Part shown: positions 1 through 7,468 of the stretch, one piece after another
Position numbering within the stretch: position 1 is the first letter of the stretch
How the letters are laid out: each line of letters opens with the position of its first letter
IMG/VR virus record: IMGVR_UViG_3300017739_002105
Location: 1-21,953 of that record
From: a virus
Length of the DNA: 21,953 bases
Direction: 5' to 3' (one strand)
Translations under genes and position numbers: made by a program
Notes under the pieces: model-generated
What the model saw: the letters and a program-made list of their open reading frames with translations, nothing else
Databases searched by the model: none
What the model was told of the DNA's origin: nothing

Positions 1-10
1 AAAAAATGTC

Positions 11-42
11 AGACATTCAGACATGCAGACACATTCAGACAC
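11..42. repeat. Tandem AGACAT-type short repeats
   Basis: CATTCAGACA occurs at 14-23 and 32-41, and the variant CATGCAGACA at 22-31, giving a tandem array with an 8-10 base period. Read on the minus strand the unit is TGTCTGAATG, closely related to the plus-strand pair TGTCTGGAATGTCTGG at 323-338 and to the TGTCT repeats in the three intergenic elements at 2174, 6047 and 10093. It may be an iteron-like protein binding site or part of a packaging site. Confidence 0.6.
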
Positions 43-217
43 AAAAAATGTCACAAAACTTGCCACAGCTACAGCACAACCACGCTGTAATCGTTGCTGA
101 CTATGGGATATCGCCTGTCACACATAGGATAGCTAGTCCTATTTGCCATGCCCCTCGCTTAAATTTACAAATAAAAAAATTGACACCCTACCCCCTGTAA
201 AAACCGACCCCCGAGAT

Positions 218-250
218 GGTTCCATCGCAAATGCGTGTGCGGGGGGAACC
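218..250. other. Possible compound hairpin
   Basis: GGTTCC at 218-223 can pair with GGAACC at 245-250, and inside it CGCA at 226-229 can pair with TGCG at 238-241, with a small internal bulge. The patch is much richer in G and C than its surroundings. A T-rich run begins about 10 bases later (TAGTTTTT near 260), so a terminator for an upstream operon is possible, but the spacing is poor. A packaging-site structure is the alternative. Confidence 0.3.
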
Positions 251-276
251 TACTCCCTTAGTTTTTGAGTATTAAC

Positions 277-305
277 TTTACAAATTTTTTATTTTTTTTT
301 ATTAT
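277..305 (+). promoter_or_regulatory. Candidate sigma70-type promoter before the terminase genes
   Basis: TTTACA at 277-282 (four of six to the -35 consensus) is followed after a 17-base spacer by TATTAT at 300-305 (five of six to the -10 consensus). Transcription would start near 312, 38 bases before the first gene. The region is very A/T-rich, so such matches arise easily by chance. Confidence 0.4.
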
Positions 306-349
306 ATTATAAAATTGGGGGGTGTCTGGAATGTCTGGAGTACCTAAGA

Positions 350-850
350 GTGGCAAGAAGAATTAGTAAAGTTCCCAAACGGTTAGAGAATGCCGTTAAA
401 TTAGAGAATGAATTAGCAAAAGTTGAACAAGAAGATATGTTATTGCAGCATCCCTCTTTTCTTGGAAACCAAAGACAGTTTATTGACCGTATATATCAGT
501 ATTTACCCGATATGGCTGACAAATTAGTGTCTTATATGACCGCTCAACCAGAGAGAGTTTATGGAAATAATGGCACTGTGCAGCTTATGGTACCAGAAGA
601 CCGTGCTTTAACAGATGGTCAGCTACAATTATTCAAAATGGTTTTACAAAAAGGCTTACCTAACCAAGCTCCCGTTAGTATGCAAGGCAAACAGAACCCA
701 ATGGAGTCTGGAAAGGTTAATATTACTATAAACCAAACTGGACCAAGTGTTGATTTTGATACTTTATCTGCTCCCGTTGATGGTGTTATTCAGGGAAGAG
801 CCGAGAAAGTAAATACTTTATCTTTTAAGAGACCAACTAAAAATGACTGA
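350..850 (+). CDS. Probable terminase small subunit (166 aa)
   Basis: I infer a DNA-recognition role in packaging mainly from position: it lies directly before TerL and overlaps it by eight bases. The protein is mostly helical in appearance, with a charged N-terminal part (R3, R4, K7, K10, R11), a middle of about residues 40-110 and a polar tail. I recognise no signature motif and cannot point to a helix-turn-helix with certainty. The start is GTG at 350, supported by GGAG at 337-340, nine bases upstream. An out-of-frame ATG at 331 opens an 11-codon peptide ending at 366 that overlaps this start; reading through it with a +1 shift would give an N-terminus of the form MSGVPKSGKK joined to ISKVPK, so the true start or a small indel here deserves care. 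An unrelated hypothetical protein is the alternative. Confidence 0.55.
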   Translation: MARRISKVPKRLENAVKLENELAKVEQEDMLLQHPSFLGNQRQFIDRIYQYLPDMADKLVSYMTAQPERVYGNNGTVQLMVPEDRALTDGQLQLFKMVLQKGLPNQAPVSMQGKQNPMESGKVNITINQTGPSVDFDTLSAPVDGVIQGRAEKVNTLSFKRPTKND

Positions 851-2159
851 TGTTACTTTTGAGGCACATCATGCCCAACAACTAGTATTAGAAGACACTC
901 ACAGATTTATTACTTTGGTATGTGGTCGAAGATGGGGCAAGGACCACATGGCTGCTATAAAAATTTTATCTCATAGCTTAACTCACAAGAGTCCTCGAGG
1001 TAAAAAATTATATGCATGGTTAAATCCCGTCTATAACCCGCAAGGGAAAGAAAGTTTTAGAGTGTTTAGAGCTTTTGCGGAGAGTGGTGGTTTAGTGGAG
1101 AAGTGTATTGAGACACCTCCTATGGAAGTTCGTTTAATAAATGGAGACAGAATTACATTTTTTTCAGCCGATCAACCAGATAACCTTCGTGGTGGTCAGT
1201 ATGATGGAGTAATATTGAATGAGGCAGGTTTTATTTCTGATCTAGATGAGCTTTGGTCTGGTCCTATTGCTGCGATGTTATTAGATAGAACAGGTTGGGC
1301 ATGGATAATGGGGACCCCAAAGGGTAAAAATGCTTTTCATAAATTTTATCTTAGGGGTTTAGACAAAGAATTAGAGAATGGAACACCTAATCCTTGGAAG
1401 ACTTACAGGTTTCCAACCAAGACTAACCCTTTTATCAGTGATGAGGAACTAGATAGACTTCGTGATGAATTACCTTCTGATATGTTTAAACAGGAATTCA
1501 TGGCTGAGTTTATGGATACAGGAGGTGCAGTCTTCCGTGGCTTAGATCAAATGATGGCTCGAAGTGAGAACACTACTTTATTACCACAAGCTGATGGATG
1601 TCGTGTAGGTATTGACTTAGCCAAGCACACTGACTTCACTTGTTTGGTAGCTTTGGATTCAAGTAATAACGTAATTGGGTTTGATAGGTTTAATCAACTT
1701 GATTGGTCAATCATAAGTCAACGTATAGAATATTTTTGCTCAAGGTTTCGTGGTAAAGTTATTATGGATGCCACAGGTGTTGGTGATCCTATCTTTGAAA
1801 ATCTATCCAGTAAGGGTTTAGCGATTGAGCCAGTAAAATTTACTAATGAAAAGAAAGCACAAATGGTTCAGAACCTGATGCTTTTAATAGAGGAAGGTGT
1901 TTTAAGAATACCTCAACCAGGAACAATTGCAGATCCAAGCCATGACACTACTCATCTATGGAGAGAGTTAGAGGCTTACTCTTATAGTATCACATCAACA
2001 GGAAGAATAAGATATGAAGCTCCTAGAGGTTTTCATGATGATGCAGTAACCGCATTATTCCTTGCAGCTTCTTCTATGCCGTTAATGATGAACGCAACAA
2101 TTAATAATATAGACCTTGATAATGTACGAGGAATAGGAGAATTAGAAAACTCTTACTAG
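843..2159 (+). CDS. terL: Terminase large subunit, ATPase and nuclease (438 aa)
   Basis: This is the packaging motor that translocates and cuts phage DNA at the portal. The N-terminal ATPase has a Walker A-like CGRRWGKD (G28-D34), in which aspartate replaces the usual Thr/Ser after the lysine, and a Walker B-like ILNEAG in which N126-E127 replaces Asp-Glu. The C-terminal RNase H-like nuclease shows three acidic sites: GIDLAKHTDF (D258), IMDATGVGD (D309) and HDDAVTALF (H398, D399, D400). The length is slightly short but within the normal range for TerL. The ATG at 843 overlaps the end of the preceding gene, suggesting translational coupling. Family assignment is firm from the combined ATPase and nuclease motifs; the two odd nucleotide-binding residues are discussed as a finding. 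Confidence 0.93.
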   Translation: MTDVTFEAHHAQQLVLEDTHRFITLVCGRRWGKDHMAAIKILSHSLTHKSPRGKKLYAWLNPVYNPQGKESFRVFRAFAESGGLVEKCIETPPMEVRLINGDRITFFSADQPDNLRGGQYDGVILNEAGFISDLDELWSGPIAAMLLDRTGWAWIMGTPKGKNAFHKFYLRGLDKELENGTPNPWKTYRFPTKTNPFISDEELDRLRDELPSDMFKQEFMAEFMDTGGAVFRGLDQMMARSENTTLLPQADGCRVGIDLAKHTDFTCLVALDSSNNVIGFDRFNQLDWSIISQRIEYFCSRFRGKVIMDATGVGDPIFENLSSKGLAIEPVKFTNEKKAQMVQNLMLLIEEGVLRIPQPGTIADPSHDTTHLWRELEAYSYSITSTGRIRYEAPRGFHDDAVTALFLAASSMPLMMNATINNIDLDNVRGIGELENSY

Positions 2160-2173
2160 CTTTTTGTTAGAAT

Positions 2174-2209
2174 ATAGTGTAGATTTATGTCTATGTCTTG
2201 GGGTATAAT
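2174..2209 (+). promoter_or_regulatory. Repeated 25-nt intergenic element, copy A, with TATAAT
   Basis: The element is ATAGTGTAGATTTA (2174-2187) followed directly by TGTCTATGTCT (2188-2198). Copies with two or three differences lie at 6047-6071 and 10093-10117. A perfect TATAAT follows at 2204-2209, five bases after the element, with no good -35 box 17 bases upstream. Length, strand and placement before operons suit either a promoter for a phage-encoded RNA polymerase or a regulator-assisted host promoter. It would drive the small ORF and the portal gene. Confidence 0.6.
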
Positions 2210-2228
2210 ACAGTTATGGATAGATATA

Positions 2229-2363
2229 ATGCAGCCTAAAAACATAAACATCAAGAAAGCAAAGAGACCAGTAGTTAAAACCAAAGGCAACATGAAGAAT
2301 GGTTGCATTATTATGGAAAAGAGTGATGCAATTCATTTTGCACCTCGTAGAAAGAAAACATAA
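2229..2363 (+). CDS. Small basic hypothetical protein (44 aa)
   Basis: A short ATG-started frame fills the gap between TerL and the portal and stops eight bases before the portal ATG. The product is strongly basic (about a quarter Lys/Arg, with a C-terminal RRKKT) and has one cysteine. I recognise no family. It sits just downstream of regulatory element A, so it would be the first gene of that transcript. The ribosome binding site is weak (a GGAT about eight bases upstream). The stop-to-portal spacing and clean filling of the gap argue for a real gene; shortness and the weak initiation signal argue against. Confidence 0.5.
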   Translation: MQPKNINIKKAKRPVVKTKGNMKNGCIIMEKSDAIHFAPRRKKT

Positions 2364-2371
2364 GGATTAAC

Positions 2372-4573
2372 ATGGCAGATAAACGAGGCGATCAATCAGG
2401 TTTAGATTCAATAGTCTATAACACAGACAAAATAGCTGACAATGCTGCGGGGGAAAGAATGAATGAGATTGTTGGTCCCGATGTAATGGGTCCACAGGTT
2501 AACCCTATGGAGGCTATTAAGAATGCTAGAGATGACGTTAAGAGAGATATTGTTAACGATATACAGGTGGTTGAAGAATATAGTAGATTATCTGATGCAG
2601 AAGACCCTGAGTCTACTAAGCCAGATATGGGATCTATTAGAGACCGCATGGAAGTGGTTAGAGCAGAAGTGCAAGTGGGAGTGGATCAAGTTGCTCGTGC
2701 ACTGGACAACTCTGAAAACGCTGCACAAAATTTGGATAAAGATACAGAAAAGAAAATCGTAGACTTTGTACATTCACACTTTGATTTAAGCTATGACCGT
2801 ATATCTAAGAGATATGACTACTGGTCAGATGCAGAGGTAACTCATGATATTTACGTTCCAAGCAGAGTTGTTGATGATGTTAGATCTGCTAGAACAGCTT
2901 CCGCAGGGAGTAATAATAGCACTAACTCTCGTAACTCTAAAAAATATAGGCTAATTGATCAGATCAAGACACCTTACAGTCGATCTATATCTGATACTAT
3001 TTGTACTTATAACTTAGCCATATTTGGTGGTGCTCCCCCTTTCAGAATTGAAAGGACTAGTATGGAGTCTGATAGAAGAGCCGCCAGACTTTTAGAAAGA
3101 AGACTACATCACAATATGAGAAAAGTCGGATATGAGCAAAAGCTCTATCAGATCTTTCTAGATAACAATAGATATGGAATGGCTCCAGTTGCTAACTTCT
3201 ATGGTAAGGATGGTAACTCACCAGTAAACATAGACCCTTGGGCATATTTCCCAGATCCTAGAGTTACTGCTCAAAATAGACACGAAGCAGACTTTGTTGG
3301 ATACAGAACGTGGGCAAGTTTAACTGCTTTATATAGACGTGGACACTATCAAAATTTAGATAGATTAGAGAACACAAGACCTAATGTTTCGTGGAATTCC
3401 AATCAATTTTTGAAAGACACTATTCGTGATCAGAGCATAGACCAAACCCTTTCTGGGAGTTATACTAGCGACTATAAAAATCACTTCGGACTTGGTCACG
3501 CTCATGTACTTAACACTCTTTATGTTTTTATGGACCCAAATCGTTTGGGCATATCCGCACCGTTCGGTCTTTATCGTATTGTGGTGGCAGATGAAAGTGT
3601 CGTTATACAGTTTGATCCATCGCCATATCCGCATCAAGATATACCGCTTATCCACGGAGAGGGGCAGTATGATGCACATAAAACTTTTTCATCCTCACTC
3701 TATGACTTGATGATGCCTTTACAGAGGTACCAAGATTGGTTACTTCGTACTAGAGTTGAAAATGTACAGAGTATTGTACAGAACAGATTAGTTGTTGATC
3801 CTAATAGAGTTAATATAAGAGATATATTAGATCCAAATGCAGCTAGACTTGTCAGAACTCTTCCAGGTGCTAATCCATCTGATGCCATACTTCCTTTAAC
3901 AGTACCTGATGCCACTAGAAATTATTTCAGTGATTTAGATACTACTGGACAATTAATGCAAAGACTTGCAGCAGCTAGTGACACTGCTCAAGGAATACAA
4001 TCTGAGACACAGAGAACAGCTACCGAAATAGCTAGACTTACATCTCTAGGTCAACAGAGATTGGGAATGCAAGCTAGATTACTTTCATCAACAACTATAA
4101 GACCTTTAGTAAGACAGATGATAGCCAATTTACAATTCTTTGAGGTAGATGGTGGTATGGTCACCTTACCCGAAGAAGTATCCGCAGAGAATCCTAGTGG
4201 GGATGTTAGATATAATAGATCAGAAATCATGGGTGATTTTGATTATGTTGTAGTTGACGGCACTTTACCCACCTCACCCGAAGAAAACTCCGAGAACATA
4301 ACCAAAGCTATACGAACTTTAGCTGAGACAGGTCTAGGTCAATCTTGGGACATGGATAAATTCGTAGAAAGATTAATTGAAAGTTTTGGTTTTGAGGATG
4401 TAGAAAATTGGAAAAAGAGTCCGAGCGAGGTTGTTCCTGATGAACAGATACAACAACAATTACAGGCGGGGAACATCGTGCCTATGTCACAGGCGGTACA
4501 GGAAGTTGGTCAACCCACAGAGATGGGTCCAGAGCAAATGGCGAGCTTGGCGAACCAAAACCCCCTTGGCTGA
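2372..4573 (+). CDS. Portal protein (733 aa)
   Basis: It would form the dodecameric ring at one capsid vertex through which DNA enters and leaves and to which TerL and the tail adaptor bind. The length fits the larger podovirus portals. Recognisable features are a charged, probably disordered N-terminal region (about 1-110), a central region with WAYFPDPRV (near 290) and repeated YR/aromatic segments, and a C-terminal helical stretch starting around 545 with SETQRTATEIARL followed by RLGMQARLLSS, the type of long helix seen in portal wing/stem regions. The tail is Gln/Pro/Gly-rich. The ATG has AAGGA at 2362-2366, about five bases upstream. Placement after TerL and before scaffold and capsid agrees. 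I am confident of the role, less so of the exact portal subfamily. Confidence 0.85.
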   Translation: MADKRGDQSGLDSIVYNTDKIADNAAGERMNEIVGPDVMGPQVNPMEAIKNARDDVKRDIVNDIQVVEEYSRLSDAEDPESTKPDMGSIRDRMEVVRAEVQVGVDQVARALDNSENAAQNLDKDTEKKIVDFVHSHFDLSYDRISKRYDYWSDAEVTHDIYVPSRVVDDVRSARTASAGSNNSTNSRNSKKYRLIDQIKTPYSRSISDTICTYNLAIFGGAPPFRIERTSMESDRRAARLLERRLHHNMRKVGYEQKLYQIFLDNNRYGMAPVANFYGKDGNSPVNIDPWAYFPDPRVTAQNRHEADFVGYRTWASLTALYRRGHYQNLDRLENTRPNVSWNSNQFLKDTIRDQSIDQTLSGSYTSDYKNHFGLGHAHVLNTLYVFMDPNRLGISAPFGLYRIVVADESVVIQFDPSPYPHQDIPLIHGEGQYDAHKTFSSSLYDLMMPLQRYQDWLLRTRVENVQSIVQNRLVVDPNRVNIRDILDPNAARLVRTLPGANPSDAILPLTVPDATRNYFSDLDTTGQLMQRLAAASDTAQGIQSETQRTATEIARLTSLGQQRLGMQARLLSSTTIRPLVRQMIANLQFFEVDGGMVTLPEEVSAENPSGDVRYNRSEIMGDFDYVVVDGTLPTSPEENSENITKAIRTLAETGLGQSWDMDKFVERLIESFGFEDVENWKKSPSEVVPDEQIQQQLQAGNIVPMSQAVQEVGQPTEMGPEQMASLANQNPLG

Positions 4574-4619
4574 TTTAGATGATGTTCATAAGGTATTTAC
4601 AATAGACTGAGGTAAAAGA

Positions 4620-4892
4620 TTGGCTAAACAACTTAAAAGTACAGAGTTGTCTAAAGGTTTTGAGAAATTAAAAGACAATTATTTTTGGCAAAAATATCAA
4701 GAAAGAATTCTGGCAGAATTTAATAGGGTGGAAACCGCATTAATAAGTAATGCAACTGCTGATGCAGATCAATTACGAGTTTGTGCGGCATTAATGTCGG
4801 CATTCCGCACTGTGCTTGATCTTCCTACAAAAATGGTGGGAGATGCTCAAGCGGAAGAGGAACTAGAAAGGCTCAATAAAGATGGCGATTAA
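4620..4892 (+). CDS. Small hypothetical head-module protein (90 aa)
   Basis: I do not recognise the family. The protein is helical and mixed in charge, with an aromatic patch NYFWQKYQERI near residues 19-29 and an acidic C-terminus (EEELERLNKDGD). It starts at TTG: GAGG of the strong ribosome binding site lies at 4609-4612, about seven bases upstream, and no in-frame ATG is placed better. It overlaps the scaffold gene by 11 bases. Small proteins between portal and scaffold are common in podophages and often act as assembly accessories, but no function can be assigned here. Confidence 0.75.
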   Translation: MAKQLKSTELSKGFEKLKDNYFWQKYQERILAEFNRVETALISNATADADQLRVCAALMSAFRTVLDLPTKMVGDAQAEEELERLNKDGD

Positions 4893-6024
4893 TCCAAGTG
4901 AAGCAGACGTAACTGCTATGAAAAACCCAGGATCTGGGGCAATAACAGATCCAAACCAAGCTATAAATCCACCTGCTAATGCACCTACTCCACCTACAGA
5001 TGCAGAAGCTAATCCAGATAAATCAGGCTTTGATGCAGCATCTAGATTAAAAAAGAATGATAGAATGCCCGCTGATTTTGATTTTGAAGTAACAAATAAT
5101 CCTGATCCACGGGGTGATATTGAAGTTGGTGATGCTAATGTACAAGATACTCCAACCGCAGAAGCAGATCCTATATCAAGAACTATTACTATAAAATATC
5201 GTGGTGAGGAAGAAGCTATCCCCGAGGACAAAGCAGTAACTATGCTCCAACAATTTAAATCCGTTGAGAGTAAGTATGGTCCTCTTATGGAACTATCACG
5301 AAGAATTAGTGAGCAGACAGGTGTTACAGACCCTAATCAATTAGCTAATATGATTGGTCAGAGTATGTTAAATGCTATGAATAACTCTAATCAGGATACA
5401 ACTAAGACAGCAGAACCAAAAGAAACACCTGCTGAATTAACTAATGATCCTAGAGTTCTTGCTAAAAATGTAATGTCTGATGAAGATGCATCAACTAGAG
5501 CGAAAGCATTTTTTGAAGAGAATGGATTACAACCAACTGATGATGCATTCATGGCTATGCAGAATATGTTTAAGTATTCTAAAGCTGTTGAAGAGGCTGC
5601 AACTATACTCCCTACTCTCATGGAAGATGTGAATAGTTTTAAAGCTGCACAGGAATTAAGTGCAACGAGAGCTAATCAGACTTTAGTTGATTCACAAGCC
5701 GCAGCAACTGCTCAAGAACTAGGTATTGATACAGAAGCAGACTTCAATGACTTTATATCTTGGGTTGATATGCAAGATCAAACTTTTGGTAATTATAAAG
5801 CTGCCATCGGAAACAATCCCGCAGCAATGGACAAAGCCATAAGAGATTACCATGCAATCACTACAGGTAACAAAAGTGTTGCTGAACAAACTGCAATGAA
5901 AATGAATGTTGAGAAAAATATTTCTCGTGCAGGTGGTGAGACTGTAGCTTCAAGAGGTTCCGATGTACCTATTGGTAAAGAGCCTCAACAAAGTTTTAGT
6001 AACCAGATGTTAGATTTATTATAA
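4882..6024 (+). CDS. Probable capsid scaffolding protein (380 aa)
   Basis: Its job would be to nucleate and shape the procapsid and then leave it. The evidence is position immediately before the major capsid gene, plus composition: a Pro/Ala/Asp-rich, probably disordered N-terminus (1-70), a high overall content of Asp, Glu, Gln and Ala, long helical stretches in the middle (about 110-330) and a short C-terminal tail with FSNQMLDLL that could be the capsid-binding end. No protease motif is visible, so I do not call it a scaffold-protease. It overlaps the preceding gene by 11 bases. Scaffolds diverge too far for a motif-level call, so the assignment is contextual. Confidence 0.72.
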   Translation: MAINPSEADVTAMKNPGSGAITDPNQAINPPANAPTPPTDAEANPDKSGFDAASRLKKNDRMPADFDFEVTNNPDPRGDIEVGDANVQDTPTAEADPISRTITIKYRGEEEAIPEDKAVTMLQQFKSVESKYGPLMELSRRISEQTGVTDPNQLANMIGQSMLNAMNNSNQDTTKTAEPKETPAELTNDPRVLAKNVMSDEDASTRAKAFFEENGLQPTDDAFMAMQNMFKYSKAVEEAATILPTLMEDVNSFKAAQELSATRANQTLVDSQAAATAQELGIDTEADFNDFISWVDMQDQTFGNYKAAIGNNPAAMDKAIRDYHAITTGNKSVAEQTAMKMNVEKNISRAGGETVASRGSDVPIGKEPQQSFSNQMLDLL

Positions 6025-6035
6025 AAAAATTAATT

Positions 6036-6071
6036 AGACATAGACAATAATGTTGATTTATGTCTGTGTCT
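6036..6071 (+). promoter_or_regulatory. Repeated element copy B within an 11-bp hairpin
   Basis: AGACATAGACA (6036-6046) pairs along its full length with TGTCTGTGTCT (6061-6071), with one G-U pair and a 14-base loop. The loop plus right arm (6047-6071) is copy B of the 25-nt element: ATAATGTTGATTTA followed by TGTCTGTGTCT, three differences from copy A. The left arm is an exact reverse complement of the copy-A right half. No U-tract follows, so a simple terminator is unlikely. An AT-rich TGTATTTTAAAT follows at about 6074-6085. It lies in the 199-base gap before the capsid gene and could act as a late promoter, an RNase III processing site or both. Confidence 0.6.
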
Positions 6072-6095
6072 GATGTATTTTAAATATGTCTAATT

Positions 6096-6218
6096 ATGAA
6101 TGCCTACCAGACGGCAGTATTTGAACTAAAGACCAAACGGGAAACTAAGTTTATTTACATACAACCCGAGGAGCAGTCGAACAGACGAACTATATTTAAC
6201 TCTAACCTAATGAGGTGA
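6096..6218 (+). CDS. Possible 40-aa leader ORF before the capsid gene
   Basis: An ATG-started frame runs from the intergenic element to a TGA that overlaps the capsid gene's ribosome binding site (GAGGTG, 6212-6217), six bases before the capsid ATG. The product is charged (several Arg, Lys and Glu) with FIYIQPEEQ in the middle. I recognise no family. Base composition here is less A/T-rich than the surrounding spacer. The arrangement would suit translational coupling or a leader peptide for the most highly expressed gene. No ribosome binding site is visible for this ORF itself, so it may be chance. Confidence 0.33.
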   Translation: MNAYQTAVFELKTKRETKFIYIQPEEQSNRRTIFNSNLMR

Positions 6219-6223
6219 TTACT

Positions 6224-7402
6224 ATGACTACTCTTGGTATGAGGGGAACAGGTTCATTTGCAGCCGATCATCGCCCCGAAAACTATAGAGAGAAATACCT
6301 AATGTTAGAGCCGAATGGTTCGGCTCCGCTTACGGCTATTCTCTCAATGCTTCCATCAGAAGCAACAGACGATCCAGAATTCCATAACTTTAGGAAGGAT
6401 CTACCTAGCTTTACCTTTACTCACTCAGGTGCTGTATCAGGTACTTCAGCTACAACTTTAACCGCAACTGCTGCCGCAGATGCTGCATTCTTCCGTGTTG
6501 GAATGTTAATTAGGAACTACCGAACAGGTGAAGTTGCTAAGATTACTGCAACACCAACTGCAACAACTTTTACAGTAACAAGAGGTGTTGGTAACAGTGG
6601 AACAGGTGTAGCTATTGCAGCTAACGACACATGGTTCATGGTCGGAAATGGTAATGCTGAAGGTGGTGACACTCCAACAGCAGTAAGTTACGATGCATCA
6701 AGCACCGAGAACTTTTGCCAAATTTTCAGAACACCATATTCAATCACAAGAACTGCTATGCATACTAACTTCAGAACTGGAGATCAGTATTTAGAGAAGT
6801 CTCGTGATGCTTTAAAAGAGCATATGGTAGGAATGGAAAGAGCAATGTTGTTCGGTAAAAAGGACATCGTAGCAGGTTCCGCAGGTATGCCAGAAAGATA
6901 CACTGATGGTATCTTTAATTCTATTACTACTAACGTAGAAGATGCGGCTGCTAACTCTAACGCTAACCGTTTAACAGAAGCTGAGTTTGATACTTTCTTG
7001 GCAGAAAAAGCATTTGCTTTCGGTTCATCTGAAAAGTTAATGTTATGTGGATGGAAGGTTGCAGAGCACCTACAGACACTAGCTAAGTCAAGATATCAAA
7101 TCAACAGCACTGGAACTGGTGATTCATACGGTGTTAACTTTACTACTTACAATACTTTTGCAGGTACATTACAAGTTAAAACTCATCCAATGTTCAGACA
7201 GATCCCAGGTGCTCAGTACGATGCAATTATCTTAGATACTAAGGATTTAAGATATAGATACGTTGACGATACTCAATTGTTGAAAGATCGTCAGGGCAAC
7301 GGTGTTGATGGTGTCACAGACGAATATCTAACAGAAGCAGGTTTAGAAATTCTTCAAGAAAAGACACATGCTATCATCACTGGTTGGTTTTCATTAACAT
7401 AG
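6224..7402 (+). CDS. Major capsid protein, SU10/DUF5309-like HK97 fold (392 aa)
   Basis: It builds the icosahedral shell. The pattern matches the SU10-type major capsid family (Pfam DUF5309): a beta-rich insert at about 70-145 containing VTRGVGNSGTG and ending GNGNAEGG, then ENFCQIFRTPYSITRTA (about 165), a helix with Y, E and R repeats, LFGKKDI, a DGIFNSITTN segment, and a C-terminal region with QYDAIILDTKDLRYR, TDEYLTEAGLEI and HAIITGW. I chose ATG 6224 because GAGGTG at 6212-6217 is well placed; a GTG at 6215, part of that site, would add three residues. The gene has its own upstream regulatory region and a strong hairpin after it, as expected for an abundant protein. Confidence 0.85.
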   Translation: MTTLGMRGTGSFAADHRPENYREKYLMLEPNGSAPLTAILSMLPSEATDDPEFHNFRKDLPSFTFTHSGAVSGTSATTLTATAAADAAFFRVGMLIRNYRTGEVAKITATPTATTFTVTRGVGNSGTGVAIAANDTWFMVGNGNAEGGDTPTAVSYDASSTENFCQIFRTPYSITRTAMHTNFRTGDQYLEKSRDALKEHMVGMERAMLFGKKDIVAGSAGMPERYTDGIFNSITTNVEDAAANSNANRLTEAEFDTFLAEKAFAFGSSEKLMLCGWKVAEHLQTLAKSRYQINSTGTGDSYGVNFTTYNTFAGTLQVKTHPMFRQIPGAQYDAIILDTKDLRYRYVDDTQLLKDRQGNGVDGVTDEYLTEAGLEILQEKTHAIITGWFSLT

Positions 7403-7419
7403 AATTATCTATGTGCTTT

Positions 7420-7447
7420 AGAGAACCATCTTTTATGGTGGTTCTCT
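7420..7447 (+). terminator. Hairpin terminator after the capsid gene
   Basis: AGAGAACCATC (7420-7430) pairs with GGTGGTTCTCT (7437-7447) as an 11-bp stem with one G-U pair and a six-base loop TTTTAT, followed by TTAAACTT. It begins 18 bases after the capsid stop codon. The U-tract is short, so readthrough into the tail genes is likely; the effect could be partial termination or 3'-end protection of the capsid message. Confidence 0.75.
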
Positions 7448-7468
7448 TTAAACTTACAGGAGATAAGA

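Larger units (their letters stand above)
1..349. other. Non-coding leader upstream of the packaging genes
   Basis: I see no convincing gene here. A 64-codon frame at 6-200 runs over short AGACAT repeats and has no ribosome binding site, so I do not call it. The stretch holds tandem AGACAT-type repeats (11-42), a direct repeat of AAAAAATGTCA at 1-11 and 43-53, a 7-bp hairpin (124-130 with 136-142, loop AGCTA, one G-U pair), a G/C-rich patch at 183-258 with a possible compound hairpin, and a T-rich promoter-like stretch at 277-312. Lying just before the small terminase gene, it could contain a packaging recognition site or the end of an upstream transcription unit; that is inference from position only. 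Confidence 0.55.

Noticed and set aside
6-200. 64-codon plus-strand frame at the window start
   Set aside because: It reads through short AGACAT repeats and a hairpin, has no ribosome binding site and no protein-like pattern.
4863-5231. Minus-strand frame of 122 codons opposite the scaffold gene
   Set aside because: Ser/Gly/Ala-rich shadow of the Pro/Asp/Ala-rich scaffold N-terminus, with no support of its own.
6101-6116. Small TGCC/GGCA hairpin before the capsid gene
   Set aside because: Four base pairs with an eight-base loop is expected by chance.
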